A stretch of DNA of 64,000 bases, from NCBI GenBank assembly GCA_019918135.1, contig WBZZ01004731.1, forward strand, positions 67,001-131,000, read 5' to 3'. The first letter of the stretch is position 1. Each line of letters opens with the position of its first letter. A program made the translations under genes and the position numbers. This document shows, in pieces, positions 35,212 to 45,360 of this stretch. This stretch comes from Paulinella micropora (lineage: Eukaryota > Cercozoa > Imbricatea > Euglyphida > Paulinellidae). Below the pieces are notes generated by a model. The model saw only the letters and a list, made by a program, of their open reading frames with translations, searched no databases and had not been told where the DNA came from.

Positions 35212-38200
35212 TTAAAGCTTACGTCTCTTGTTGTTTTGCACCGAAGCCCAGCCCGCACCGCCGCCAGCGGGCTGCTCCTCTGCCTTTGCTTCGCCGGGCC
35301 AGGGCCGGCAGAAATCCGGGTCCGCCAATTCGTTGACAAAACAGAATACGTTCAGCTTCGAAGGCTGAACGTTTTCTGCTTTATTATCTGCAGCAGGCCT
35401 GTCGCTTTTGGCTTCTCTATCTGCAGCTCGCTTTTGTCTCTGGCGCTTGCGCCCGCGGGGTTTACCCTGCAGCGAGGGCCCGGCCTCGAACAGACCTACT
35501 TTCCAGTAGCTATGATGTTTCCCACTTTCTTTGCAGACTTCGCGCAGGGGTCTTCCTGTTGGGCCTCTGACTAGCCCGAAACTGCAGTGCAAGGCCTGCC
35601 CAAAAAAGTCCCTCAAGAGGTTTTGGCACTCCTGGCCCCCGAGCCCGGCCCTCACGGGGGACGAGGGGGGAGCACCGGCACGCTGCGGCGCCGTCGGAAG
35701 GTTCCGCGCCAAACGGTTCAGGCGCGCCGGCCGCAGGTGGAAGCCCTGTTGCAAGAAAAGCCCGTGACCGTTCCTGAGCAGCAGCTCGATCTCCACTTGG
35801 TTTTTTCCGACCTTGCCTAGGTATATCGGTTCCCCCAGAAGGAGGCGGTCGACTGGCCGTTGGGTAGGGCCTTGGACGGCGGGGGGCAGCTGCGACTCTG
35901 CCAGCAGTAGCTTGGCCAGCGTCTCTAGGAAGATGACGCGGTCTCCGTGCGACCGCGCCCTTTCCTTTGTCAGCGGGCGAGCATACTCGTGCCTCGCCCA
36001 GTCACTCGTCGCCCATTCTTCCTGCTGGGCGGGGTCTTTCCCGCTGAATCGGCACCAAGTAGCAAGCAATTCGAGAAGGCAGCTCTTGGACTTGATTTTC
36101 CGCGCCGTGGCGTAATTCAGACTTTCCCTTGAGCCTGGGTGCTGCAGAAGCAGCGTCAAGTACTCCTGTCGTGTCAAATCGTTGCGCGTAGTGTTGCTTG
36201 CCACGGTGAGTGCTCCCGTTCCCGTAACTGGGACATCCTCGTCGTCCTCTGCACCTTCATCCTTCTCTTCCTCCTCCTTCTTGTTTTCTTCCGCCGGGCA
36301 GGCCAGCAAGGGTTCGGGCCCCACTGCGCGCTGCACAAGCTCGATCTCCGTCCGAAGCTGGGCGTCGGTCATGCGCGTGGCTTCCTGCTCCAACAACGCG
36401 ACGGCCAAGCCCGCCTCCCGCCGTTCCTTCACCAGGCGCGCCTCCTCGTTGGCCACTTCCTCTTCGTGTGCCGCGGGTGTGAGGGCACCCTTGTATTGGT
36501 GCCATTCCTCCTTGGGCGGGAGTGACTGATTGCTAAAGTCGACACCGAGCACCTCGTCGCAGCCCATTCGCCACATGAAATATCGCAGGAAATCTTTGGC
36601 TCGGTACAACGACAGGTTCTTTTCAAGCTCTGCGAACACACACATGCGGAAGTACCAGTCTCGCACAAACGAACGCTGCCCGTCGGGAGTCAGGTGGATC
36701 CTGAACTTTAGGAAATGCTCATTCCCTGCCTGCGAGAGGCGCTCTGGCCGCTCGCGCTGCGCGAGCGCAAGATGCATAAACGTGTTCTCCACGTCCTTTT
36801 GCGTCAACGGAGCGTTCGTGGGCACGAAGTGCGACCTGATATACACATGAAACTCGCTCACGTTTCGGACGCGGCAGCTCATCTGCGCAAAGTCACGCAT
36901 TAGCACCAGGTTGTTGTCGCAGAAAATAAATATGGAAAAGAAGTGCGGGGCTACGCCAGGGGGCTCACTAAAGTCCACGCCGAACAAGAGCGTCGACGTC
37001 CAGCACACGAAGCTGAGTCTGGACCACGTGTCGAACAGGTCACTACCAAAGTCCGCCATGTAGCCTTCGCCCAAAGCCGCCTCCTGCACCGCCCCCTTCT
37101 TAAAGCCAAAATAACAACGCATTTTTAGGTTGGCAAACATGGCACTAATATCCCGCGCCACCTGCTTGGCCTGGGCACGATCCCCAGCCGCAACCGTGCA
37201 GGGGCGTCCCCGAAGAAGCTCGAGCTTGATTTTTTGCAGCATGCTCTGTCGAGACGGGTGTTCGTAGTACCTGCGGTTGCTTTGCTTCCGGAAGTTGTTG
37301 CAGCGCAAACTCGTGCGGGCGCGGCACAGCGCCAGCTTCGCTCCCGTGCTATCAAAGTCTGGACCATATTTCATGGCCAGCAGCACCTCGACCGTGCGAA
37401 CCGACAGAAAAGCATCCAACGCAATGATCACGTCCGCAGAGGCCACGAGCATCTCGAACGTCTCCAAATTAGCGCTTTCTTTAGGCGCGTTCAGGCCCTG
37501 TGCAGCTTGGTGCAACAGGCTCTCCACCTCATCAAGTATGAGGATTTGGTAGTGCACTGTCCCCTCCGGGTGCACGCGCCGTCTAGGGTCTGCAATGTTC
37601 CAGATCGATTCATAGGTCCAGATGCAACGGTTGCTCTCGGTCCCCGGCTGGGGCTTCAGCACAAACCCGAATTCCCGAAACCTGTTGGCTAAGGCTTGGC
37701 AATATGTCAGGCGGCTTGCTATTGCGCCGATTCGAATCTCCACCCCCGGGCCCTGCCGCTGCTGCGTCTCGCGCAACCAATCCCGCAAGGCCTCTATCAT
37801 CTGGTTCGTCCAGCCCTCCGGCTGTGTTCCGTGAAGCAGAGCATCGAGCGCCTTTTGCAGCTGATACGTCTTGCCCGCCCCACAAGGCTCGAGAAACAGT
37901 AGCAGGTCGTGCACCCTGGTAATCCCAAACGGCGCGGCCCACTCGGTGTTTACGTCTTCTCTCGTTATACACTCGTTCGCCACGTGTTGAGACCCCGGCT
38001 CGTGCAGCGCGTTCCACACATCGATACTACCGTATGCGTCGCGCATCGAACCATGCCGGTTGACCCGCTGGTCCAGCCGTCTCCGAGTCGCGCAGTCGTT
38101 GCAGCTCCACCAAAAGTCTCCTTTCGTAACCTCTACTTTGCACTGCGAGCCGCACTTACAGTTGCAAAGGCCCTTGGTCGTCCAGACGGGTTCGCCGCGC

Positions 38201-38925
38201 GCAGAGCTAATGCCTTCGTCCACCGCTAGAGACCCGCGACTCTGGACACTCGGCAGCACTTCGTACAGCCGCCGAGTCCTGAGGTTAGTCACGATCTGCC
38301 ACAGCAGCTGTTCGTCTCCCTTCCGCAGCTTCTCCTCCCCAGGCACCGCCTGCTTTGTTTTGCTCCCCTGCTTTCCCTTCCGTGGCTGAAGTTTGCCCAC
38401 CATGCGTTCGGGAGGCTCCTTCTCTTCCTCCTCCTCCTCCGCGGGAGGCCGCGCGCCATCGCAGACGGAACAGCTGCCTCGCAAGACAATTTCTTCTCCA
38501 TCATCGTCAATGCAAACCTCAATATCAGCCTCCTGTTCGTGCCGGGTGATCTCCTGTGCCCTATACGAGTAAATGCACTGTGAGCCCGCGCTGAGGACCC
38601 CCTTGAATCGCTTCACTGGAGCCAAAGCTAAATTATTAGGGTCCGATAGTTGCTCTGTGCTCTCTACTACGGCCGACACTGGCTGGGCTAGCTGGCAGTT
38701 TAAAGCTCCAATCACAGCGGTGATCCTCCTGCACAGGGGCTGTACCCATTCGCGCCAGTGCGGTGTAACCAAGGTGCCCTGGTCTTTGGCCGATGCCTCC
38801 TCGCCCTCCTTGTCACACACGCACACACCACATCGTCTGCAACGCATAGCATACACAAGCTCCTCCGAAAACCCGCCAGCGAAAGAACAAGAGGTAGTCA
38901 GTGCATAAAAACTGAGTGTGCGCAT
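35212..38925 (-). CDS. UL9/OBP-like superfamily 2 helicase (origin-binding type)
   Basis: Starting at the ATG at 38925 the protein has 1237 residues; the frame above runs into the GC-rich tandem repeat. The N-terminus has Cys pairs (MRCRRCGVCVC) and a zinc-like cluster (CNCKCGSQC...CNDC, about 254-298). The helicase core follows: Walker A EPCGAGKT (about 346-353), a motif Ia-like IGAIASRLTYCQALANRF, Walker B LILDEVESL, motif III IALDAFLS, motif V TSTLLFGVDF and motif VI QMSCRVRNV. This set and spacing matches herpesvirus UL9 and the OBP-like proteins of giant viruses, ATP-driven helicases that open replication origins in the nucleus. The C-terminal third is charged and low-complexity. The primase lies next upstream on the same strand. 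Confidence is high for SF2 helicase, moderate for OBP. Confidence 0.8.
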   Translation of the reverse strand: MRTLSFYALTTSCSFAGGFSEELVYAMRCRRCGVCVCDKEGEEASAKDQGTLVTPHWREWVQPLCRRITAVIGALNCQLAQPVSAVVESTEQLSDPNNLALAPVKRFKGVLSAGSQCIYSYRAQEITRHEQEADIEVCIDDDGEEIVLRGSCSVCDGARPPAEEEEEEKEPPERMVGKLQPRKGKQGSKTKQAVPGEEKLRKGDEQLLWQIVTNLRTRRLYEVLPSVQSRGSLAVDEGISSARGEPVWTTKGLCNCKCGSQCKVEVTKGDFWWSCNDCATRRRLDQRVNRHGSMRDAYGSIDVWNALHEPGSQHVANECITREDVNTEWAAPFGITRVHDLLLFLEPCGAGKTYQLQKALDALLHGTQPEGWTNQMIEALRDWLRETQQRQGPGVEIRIGAIASRLTYCQALANRFREFGFVLKPQPGTESNRCIWTYESIWNIADPRRRVHPEGTVHYQILILDEVESLLHQAAQGLNAPKESANLETFEMLVASADVIIALDAFLSVRTVEVLLAMKYGPDFDSTGAKLALCRARTSLRCNNFRKQSNRRYYEHPSRQSMLQKIKLELLRGRPCTVAAGDRAQAKQVARDISAMFANLKMRCYFGFKKGAVQEAALGEGYMADFGSDLFDTWSRLSFVCWTSTLLFGVDFSEPPGVAPHFFSIFIFCDNNLVLMRDFAQMSCRVRNVSEFHVYIRSHFVPTNAPLTQKDVENTFMHLALAQRERPERLSQAGNEHFLKFRIHLTPDGQRSFVRDWYFRMCVFAELEKNLSLYRAKDFLRYFMWRMGCDEVLGVDFSNQSLPPKEEWHQYKGALTPAAHEEEVANEEARLVKERREAGLAVALLEQEATRMTDAQLRTEIELVQRAVGPEPLLACPAEENKKEEEEKDEGAEDDEDVPVTGTGALTVASNTTRNDLTRQEYLTLLLQHPGSRESLNYATARKIKSKSCLLELLATWCRFSGKDPAQQEEWATSDWARHEYARPLTKERARSHGDRVIFLETLAKLLLAESQLPPAVQGPTQRPVDRLLLGEPIYLGKVGKNQVEIELLLRNGHGLFLQQGFHLRPARLNRLARNLPTAPQRAGAPPSSPVRAGLGGQECQNLLRDFFGQALHCSFGLVRGPTGRPLREVCKESGKHHSYWKVGLFEAGPSLQGKPRGRKRQRQKRAADREAKSDRPAADNKAENVQPSKLNVFCFVNELADPDFCRPWPGEAKAEEQPAGGGAGWASVQNNKRRKL

Positions 38926-38937
38926 TCTCCGGTCAAG

Positions 38938-39232
38938 GGGGGGGGGCGGTGGGGGTGGTGGCCGGCCGGGCCTACCGCACACCCGGCCGGCCCGGCTTGC
39001 AACTTCGGGGCTTGCAACTTGCTAATAGATAATACAGCACTACACTGCACTCAGAATAAGGGGGGCGGTGGGGGTGGTGGCCGGCCGGGCCTACCGCACA
39101 CCCGCCGGCCGGCTTGCAACTTCGGGCTTGCAACTGCTAATAGATAATACAGCACTACACACTGCACTCAGAAATAAGGGGTGCGGTGGGGTGGTGGCCG
39201 GCCGGGCCTACCGCACACCCGGCCACCAACCC
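38938..39232. repeat. GC-rich tandem repeat, about 118 bases, 2.5 copies
   Basis: Two full copies and one partial copy carry GTGGTGGCCGGCCGGGCCTA, CCGCACACCC, GCTTGCAACTTCGGG, then an AT-rich block GCTAATAGATAATACAGCAC and CACTGCACTCAGAA. Each unit contains GC palindromes (GGCCGGCC) next to an easily melted AT block. It lies between the helicase and primase genes, a place and composition compatible with a replication origin or regulatory element. Confidence 0.85.
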
Positions 39233-39460
39233 CCTTAGCGTGTGGGGCATGCCCACAGTTATACTCCCCCACACACAAAACCTCAACTGTTATCTGTCTC
39301 TATTGATTTAGGAAAGGAAGGATGACCCTGGCGGGGTCGGTTTCGTTGTCGCTGTGCTTGCTTTCCTCGACGGGAACCGAGGCCGCTACTCAGCACACGC
39401 ACACGAACATGATATCGCAATGAAAAACAGGTCTTCCGATACAGAAGATAAAAAACAATT
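39233..39460. other. Spacer with a near-palindrome
   Basis: GTGTGGGGCATGCCCACAG (about 39239-39257) is a near-perfect palindrome just beside the tandem repeat. The rest is mixed-composition DNA between repeat and primase stop. No gene is seen. Confidence 0.4.
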
Positions 39461-41392
39461 TCATTTTTGGTGCTTACCTCGATTTTGCAAGTACGTTTCC
39501 ACCAATTCTTCTCGGGAATTCTGCTCTTTTGTATCGGAAGGCGAATTGTCGCCTTCGTCGCTCAGTTGTTCTTCTGGCTGTTTTTGCTCTGAGACGTGCT
39601 CGGGGGGAGTGTCGTCGTCAGAGAGAACAAGGACGTTGGCTGCTTTGACGGGATCGGGCACCGGGTCGGGCTGGAGCACGACTTGCGTGCGCTGACGGAG
39701 ACAGAGCTTGTTCCTGGAACACAAGGGGAGCATAAAGCAAATATAACCGCCCGAGCAGCTGGTACATTCCCCGTTGAAGCAACGAATGGTTAGCACGTGC
39801 TGCCCCAGCATGACGAGGAGGCGGTTGCGACCATGCGCTTGTGGCTGGTTGGCCCGAGCGCTCTTGAAGGGGCACTGCGCGGTGCCCGGCGCCGTGTAGC
39901 CCCGGATGTAGCCACCAGGCTGCCAGGCGACGGCCTGGAACTTGCACCCGTCCCCTAGGTAGGGCGCCAAGTGCGCGGCAAGGAGCTGCACCAGCTGCTC
40001 TTGGTCTGTTCGGCCGCCAAACGTGACTGTGACAGGAGCCAGGCCTGGCGGCTGAGCGAGGGCAACACTCCCGGGAAGGGCTTGCCCCCAAACCAGGCGC
40101 GGGAGCACGCCGGGGGGGCCAGCGGGGCGGACGGACTCTGCTGCTGCTTCCTCGGCCGGGCGCTCGGGAGCCGCAGCAGAAGCCTGGGGCGGGGGTTGCG
40201 ACGACGCAGCGCGTCGACCGCCCCCCGCCCGAGGTGCACAGGCGCGACCTTGCTGCCGGGCAGGAGCAGCCGCGCTCGGCCGCTTGAAACGCGCGGACGC
40301 ATCCTGCTCTTGCCAGGCCGGGGCGCTCGGGGCACCCTCGCAGTCGCCAACGCTGGCGGAAGCAGTAAACTCGTCGAGTTGGGCCTCGCTGAGGCTAATG
40401 GCTGGGGTAAAGCCGAAATGTCGGACTAGACAAGCAGGACCCACCGCCCCCTTGCCCATCCCGTCGCAGGTGCAGGGGGCGGTACTAGCAGAGCCCGACC
40501 CGGTGGTGTGGGCTGGAAGTGGGGGCGCGGGGGGCATGCCCCCCAGACTGAAGACGCCGAGGGGGAGGATGGGTCGGCGGGCGGAGACGTGCGTGTGGCA
40601 GTTTTTGTTGAAGGTGCAGTGTGGGGGTGGAGGGCGGTCGTCCTGCTGGAAGCAGCCCTCGCAGGGGCGTCGTTCTGCTTTGTCGCAGTACACGTAGCGA
40701 CAGCCTGCTTTTTGTTTGTATATGGAGAGGTCTACGACGGACTCGAGGGGCAGGTCTGGGAAATCCGAGAAGTGTAGCGGGAAGGCGCGGGCGGCGGCCT
40801 GGACCAAGAGGCCGGCGTCTGCCCAGTGGAGAGCCAGCCCGCTCAAGACTAGGTGGAAGGACAGCTTGACGAAATGGACGAGCTTGCGCGAGCGCGAGCC
40901 GTCTTCTAGGTGTTTGACTTGGAACTTGGACGCAGGGCCGTGCGACTGCAGGACGTGGCAGGTACAGGCAGCCCGCGCGGCCGCGGGGTCCCAGCCGCTC
41001 GCGACGAGGCGCGAGATGACCAAGGAAGCCAGCACGGCCAGGAAGGCGCGCATGAATTGGCCGAACCGTGCGGGCGAGAGCTGGGGGGTTTGAATGGAGT
41101 CGAGATCGATGACGAGCTTACAGAATGGCATGTGCAAGACTTCGACGAGAGGGGGGCCGGGGCAAGCCAGGCAGGCGAGGACGCGCAGCAATTGGTTGAG
41201 CCTGGCGCGCTCGGAAGGCAGGATGTGCAGGCGGCCGCCGGACATGAGAGTGAAATTGGGCTCGAAGCGGTCTCGAAAGACGCGGGCCGACGCTTGCGTG
41301 AGGATGGCGTGGAGTTCTGTTTGTAACAGGCCAATCCTAGACAAGGGGCCAACCCCAGAGGAGGCAGAGGAGGACGGCGTGGTGGCTGTCAT
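39461..41392 (-). CDS. UL52-like archaeo-eukaryotic primase
   Basis: The ATG at 41392 gives 643 residues. Primase motif I is KLVIDLDSI (Asp 96 and Asp 98, metal binding), motif II is KLSFHLVL (Ser-x-His at 178-180), and motif III is VVDLSIYKQ with GCRYVYCDK after it (Asp 221). A Pro/Ala-rich low-complexity linker spans about 320-440. The C-terminal part has CPFKSARANQ...HVLTIRCFNGECTSC, matching the Cys/His zinc finger of UL52 and PrimPol-type primases. The enzyme would lay down RNA primers for viral DNA synthesis in the nucleus. It follows the OBP-like helicase gene on the same strand, an initiation module as in herpesviruses. I see no fused helicase, so a separate replicative helicase would be needed. 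Confidence 0.82.
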   Translation of the reverse strand: MTATTPSSSASSGVGPLSRIGLLQTELHAILTQASARVFRDRFEPNFTLMSGGRLHILPSERARLNQLLRVLACLACPGPPLVEVLHMPFCKLVIDLDSIQTPQLSPARFGQFMRAFLAVLASLVISRLVASGWDPAAARAACTCHVLQSHGPASKFQVKHLEDGSRSRKLVHFVKLSFHLVLSGLALHWADAGLLVQAAARAFPLHFSDFPDLPLESVVDLSIYKQKAGCRYVYCDKAERRPCEGCFQQDDRPPPPHCTFNKNCHTHVSARRPILPLGVFSLGGMPPAPPLPAHTTGSGSASTAPCTCDGMGKGAVGPACLVRHFGFTPAISLSEAQLDEFTASASVGDCEGAPSAPAWQEQDASARFKRPSAAAPARQQGRACAPRAGGGRRAASSQPPPQASAAAPERPAEEAAAESVRPAGPPGVLPRLVWGQALPGSVALAQPPGLAPVTVTFGGRTDQEQLVQLLAAHLAPYLGDGCKFQAVAWQPGGYIRGYTAPGTAQCPFKSARANQPQAHGRNRLLVMLGQHVLTIRCFNGECTSCSGGYICFMLPLCSRNKLCLRQRTQVVLQPDPVPDPVKAANVLVLSDDDTPPEHVSEQKQPEEQLSDEGDNSPSDTKEQNSREELVETYLQNRGKHQK

Positions 41393-41983
41393 GGTCACTG
41401 CCTGGGGGGGTGGTTTTTGAGTTTTGGGCCTGTTTTTTTTGAAAGAGCGTTAGCGTTTTTTTTTTGTCTTTTAAAGAGAGGAGAGGGGGGACAAAGGAAA
41501 AGAGAAAGGGGAGAGAGGGAGGGAGAAAAGAGGGGGGGGGGGGAGGAAGAGGGGGAAGGGGAGGAGGGGGAAGGGAGGGGAGGAGAGGGGGGGCGGGGGC
41601 CCCCGTGCTACCGCGGGTGGCTTCCGAAGAGAGGGGCCGAAAAATGCAATAGTCTGTGTATCAGAGGCAAGTGGTCTCATCTATTTCGGCCATATCCACT
41701 GCGCGGCTTGCTTTTTTCCTACGTGTAGATTTGTTGTGAGTGTCTTCGCTGGGCGGAAGCAGAAGACAGCATCACGGTCGACACCTTCAGGATAGGCTCC
41801 CGGATCTGAGGGGGGGCAACGGGGGAGCCTTGGGTTTTGGGCCTGCTTTTGTTTAATTAAAGCTCACGATTTTACACAGCTATCGACGACACAACCACCA
41901 CCACCTTCGCCGCCGCCGCGAGCGGCTACTGCCGCTTTCTCTTTCGTCTTGCGCTCTGGCTGCGCTGAGTTGCTCCCGCCAGA
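41393..41983. other. Intergenic: GA-rich run and a short repeat
   Basis: A long purine run covers 41470-41600. The phrase GTTTTGGGCCTG(T/C)TTTT occurs twice, near 41420 and 41836. A minus-strand frame at 41880-42065 is basic and low-complexity and is rejected as a gene. Confidence 0.4.
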
Positions 41984-42073
41984 CTAAAAATAGCGCCTCA
42001 TGCTCCTTTCGGGCCCGAGCTGATCTGCCAAGCTTACGACAATAGCGAGCAGGGCCCAGAACCACTGCAGCAT
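41984..42073 (-). pseudogene. Duplicated signal-peptide stub of the 45205 secreted protein
   Basis: The 29-residue frame starting MLQWFWALLAIVVSLADQLG repeats almost exactly the start of the large secreted protein (MQWLWALLAIVVSLADQLG at 45205). The shared DNA is about 55 bases (GAGCTGATC(T/C)GCCAAGCTTACG and onward). It lies just past the 3' end of that gene, so the gene's start was copied to its end, perhaps by recombination or as a trace of a lost tandem paralogue. Confidence 0.7.
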
Positions 42074-42221
42074 CCGGCCCCCCTTTTTTTCCTCCACTTG
42101 TGCCCGTTTCTTTTTCTGGTGCTGTTTTTTCTTTAGTTGGTTCGTCTTTTTTGGCTTGTTAGTTCTTTTTATTCAGAGGACTTGACGACGTCTATATTTT
42201 GCTCTATCAATCCCTTTGATA

Positions 42222-45205
42222 TTAATCACGGGTACATTGGAACTGCAGGTCCAAGCCCCACCCACCGGTCGAGTCGGTGCGCTTAGCCTGAATGTGGGCA
42301 CTAGTATAAACTATAGTAAAAGTGTCGGGGCAGGTCGGGCAGCTCCAGCGCCAGTTTGCCTTAGTCACAGTCGATGGACACCACGTTACTACGTGCGGCG
42401 CAATAATTGTCTTGGAATTAATAGATGATTGACCTATTTGAGCCCAAAAGTACATCAGGCTGCGGGAGGGGGTGGGCGTGAGGGTACGCGTGGGGGTTGG
42501 GGTTCTGCTGGGCGTCCGAGTCGGGGTAGGCGTGGGAGTGCGCGTGGGCGTTTGCGTTGGGGTGGGGGTCTGGGTCGGGGTGGCGCTGGCGTAGCGCGTC
42601 AGCACGTACAGTTCCGTCCCGTCGTTGCCGCAGCTTTGTAAACTCAGAGTGGTGGTGGCGCTGCTGGCTGCTACGCACAGTAAATTGTCCGGCGCCACCA
42701 GATTATACAGGGGCCCAACATAGCCGGGCCGCACCCAGCGCGGCTGCGGGAATGACACCCGACGCAACGTGAACCACTTGACGGAGCCGGGGGGCTCCAG
42801 GCCGAGCCGGTAGGATTCGAACTGCCAGCCGCCGCCCGCCACAGGCACGCTCTGCCACTGGTAGGGCGTGGTCTCGTTGTAGAACGTAACCGAGTAGCGG
42901 ACGCGATCTGCGTGCGGCTCCAGAGTAGCCAGCATGGCCAGATCAGCCAGGCCGGCGACGGTGGCACGTGGGTCCAGGCCGGCGGTACTCTGAAACACCG
43001 TGAGCGTAGTAGCCCCCCGCCCCTGCGCCCGGAGCCACCACAGTTCTTCTTGGTCCTGTTGCAAGTTGGTCACAAAAACCGAAACCACCAGGTAGACAGG
43101 CCCGTAGCGCACCTCGTATGCCAGAGGCGTGGGCAAAGGCAGAGGCGAGGGTGTGCGCGATGCGCTGGTCGAGTCACTGGGACTGCCGAGCTGGCTCTCC
43201 TGTAGCAACACGAAAATAGCGCACTGTCCTGTTTGTGGGAACCACCCAGACATAACGGCGCTGCCTGCAGCTTTATTATTGGCCTTGTAAATACACCACA
43301 AACGGGGCGTCGAGGTGATCTGCAACGTTGTATTGGATACACAAACATGTCTCTGGTTTAGAAAATATGTGGGTTGGTTATTCACACTGCCGACATCCAA
43401 AAGCTGCCAGGCAGTACTAGGAGAGGAGCCCCACACTAACGCAGTCGGCCAGGATTCCGGGGGGCATAATCGCTGCTCAACCCCGTTTATTGTTCTATTA
43501 GCCCCATAGGTCAGTGCGCTGTCGATTTGAGATGTGAAGGGATTAGTAGGGTTTGCGTAACGCGCGAGACGGCCATTGCTCAACCCAGCTGCACAGCGTC
43601 GGAACCCGGTTGGGTTCGTAGGACACAACTCCCAGGTGCTAGTCTGCGTGCACATACACAGGTTAGAGTACATGTCCTGGAAGAGCCAAAGGAGGCCAAG
43701 GAGGGGCACGGGGGAGGCCGACGGCGTTGGCGTGGGTGATTGCGTCGGCGAGATCGAGATGGTAGGTGAGCGCGAGGGTGTGCGGCTGGGGCTTCGAGAC
43801 GGCAGGCTCCAGGGCGCATTGGCACTGAGCGCGCGCGTGCGGGCCGACAGGTGGCAGCTGGTGTCGGAGGGCACTGGCTCCTCGCAGCGCTCGCCCATGA
43901 AACCCTCGTCGCACAGGCACACGGCGTACGGGCGCTCTGCCAGCCAGCTCTGTTTGGCGCCGCCCGCGAGCGCGGCAGGCCAGCGCCCGCGCTCGCACAG
44001 CTGGCCCCGGCCGTGGCAAAAACTGTGCCGCGGGCAGCAGCCCGCGGCGCCCCCCTCGTTCTGCCAGCAGCGGCAGCGGTCAAACTGGCAGCCCAGTTCT
44101 CCGGCTGCACAAAACTCGGCGGTAGCTCCGGCGCAGGCCGTGCACGAACCCGCGGGCCTGGCCAGCGCTAGCTCGTAGGGCCTGCAGGGGGAATAGCGCG
44201 TGTCGTGCAGGCTTCGGTCGCAAGAGCGCAGCCGCAGCATGCCGCTGTCCGGGCACGCTGTGCGCGGCTCCGTCCAAGCCCCCTCGCCGGTGCCGGCGCA
44301 GCCCGCGTAGCTCGGCAGCTCTCCGCGGCACGGCCAGCGGCAGTACACGCTGCAGAGCCTGCCGGCGGCCGAGGCGTCGGGCACGGAGTTCACCAGCCAG
44401 GGCTGCGGGGCGTGCGCGTTGCTGCACAGCACGATGGCCGAACGCGCGGCTTCGCAGGGCTCGGGCCCTGTGGGATCGCTGCTTCCGCTCAGGAGCAGCC
44501 TGGGCGGTACGTCCAGGCACTCCACCGTGTGGGTGGCCGCGAGCGTGGACACGTTGACGTTGCTGTAATTGTGACAGCAGTAGCGCCACGCGGGCAACCC
44601 CGCGGCCGAGGAGGGGGCGAAGGTTCCAGGCCGCACACGACCGCGAACCAGTTCTGCCTGCCGTCTTGTTCCAGCACTGCACCCATCCCCCAGGCGGCGA
44701 GCGCCAGTGCCTGGCCCGGGCGGGCCGTGAACAGTTGTTCGAGGCGGGTCAGGTTGGGCGTCAGGAGGCGCCTGGCGATCAGCTCCACGTCCGTGGCGAG
44801 CCAGTCCCATGCCGAGTCGCGCCGGCGGCCCGCCGGCCCCAGCCTCCAGCCCAAGGGGTTCGGCCGCTCGTCCTGCAACTGCCGCAGGTCCAGCGGCGAG
44901 CACAGCAGAGAGTACGCCTCCACGTCGGACCTGGGCACGGGGCACGCGTCGCCATACAGCACCTGCGGGTTGGAGCTACACCACACCAGCTGCCTAACCC
45001 GCAGCAGGCCGTCCAGACCTGTTGCGTTGGGCAGCCATTCGCGGCAGTAATTGTTGCTGCCTAACGGAACTGTGGCAAACCCTCTCCACCACCCACTGTA
45101 GGCCGTCAAGTTGAGGTTCACGCGCCAGGAGACCTTGCTAGTTAGCCCCCCGAGCTGATCCGCCAAGCTTACGACAATAGCGAGCAGGGCCCAGAGCCAC
45201 TGCAT
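42222..45205 (-). pseudogene. Large secreted Cys-rich protein with EGF-like module and Thr/Pro stalks, apparently broken
   Basis: From the ATG at 45205 there is a strong signal peptide (MQWLWALLAIVVSLADQLGG), then a Trp/Cys-rich head with LRVRQLVWCSSN. Further along the minus strand come a very Cys-rich part, an EGF-like module (FCHGRGQLC...CLCDEGFMGERCE), Ser/Pro stalks of the SPTRTPSRSP kind, a lectin-like stretch ending in LLCVAASSATTTLSLQSCGN, a long TPTPTQTPTRTPTPTP stalk and a terminal Cys-bearing domain. No membrane anchor is seen. The locus lies in two overlapping frames, so it looks broken in about one place, or carries a sequencing error. Role: probably virion or cell-surface attachment, by analogy only. 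Confidence 0.7.
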
Positions 45206-45360
45206 CCGTATTTTCAGCCTCTTAGTTTTTTTATTAAGGCAACTTTGACAAAACGACGAGAAACTACCTCCTCCCCGCCCCCGTCCCCCTGCTCCTCCCT
45301 TTCCCCGCTTTCTCGCCCTCTTGTTTCATTTCGTGCCCCCCCCCCCCTCTCCTTTCGTTT
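45206..45360. other. Short promoter-side spacer
   Basis: AT-rich DNA (TTTTTTTATTAAGGCAAC) just upstream of the minus-strand ATG at 45205, then C/T runs. No gene is seen. Confidence 0.35.

Noticed and set aside
41880-42065. Minus-strand basic 61-residue frame
   Set aside because: It overlaps the duplicated signal-peptide stub in another frame and is Arg/Ser low complexity.
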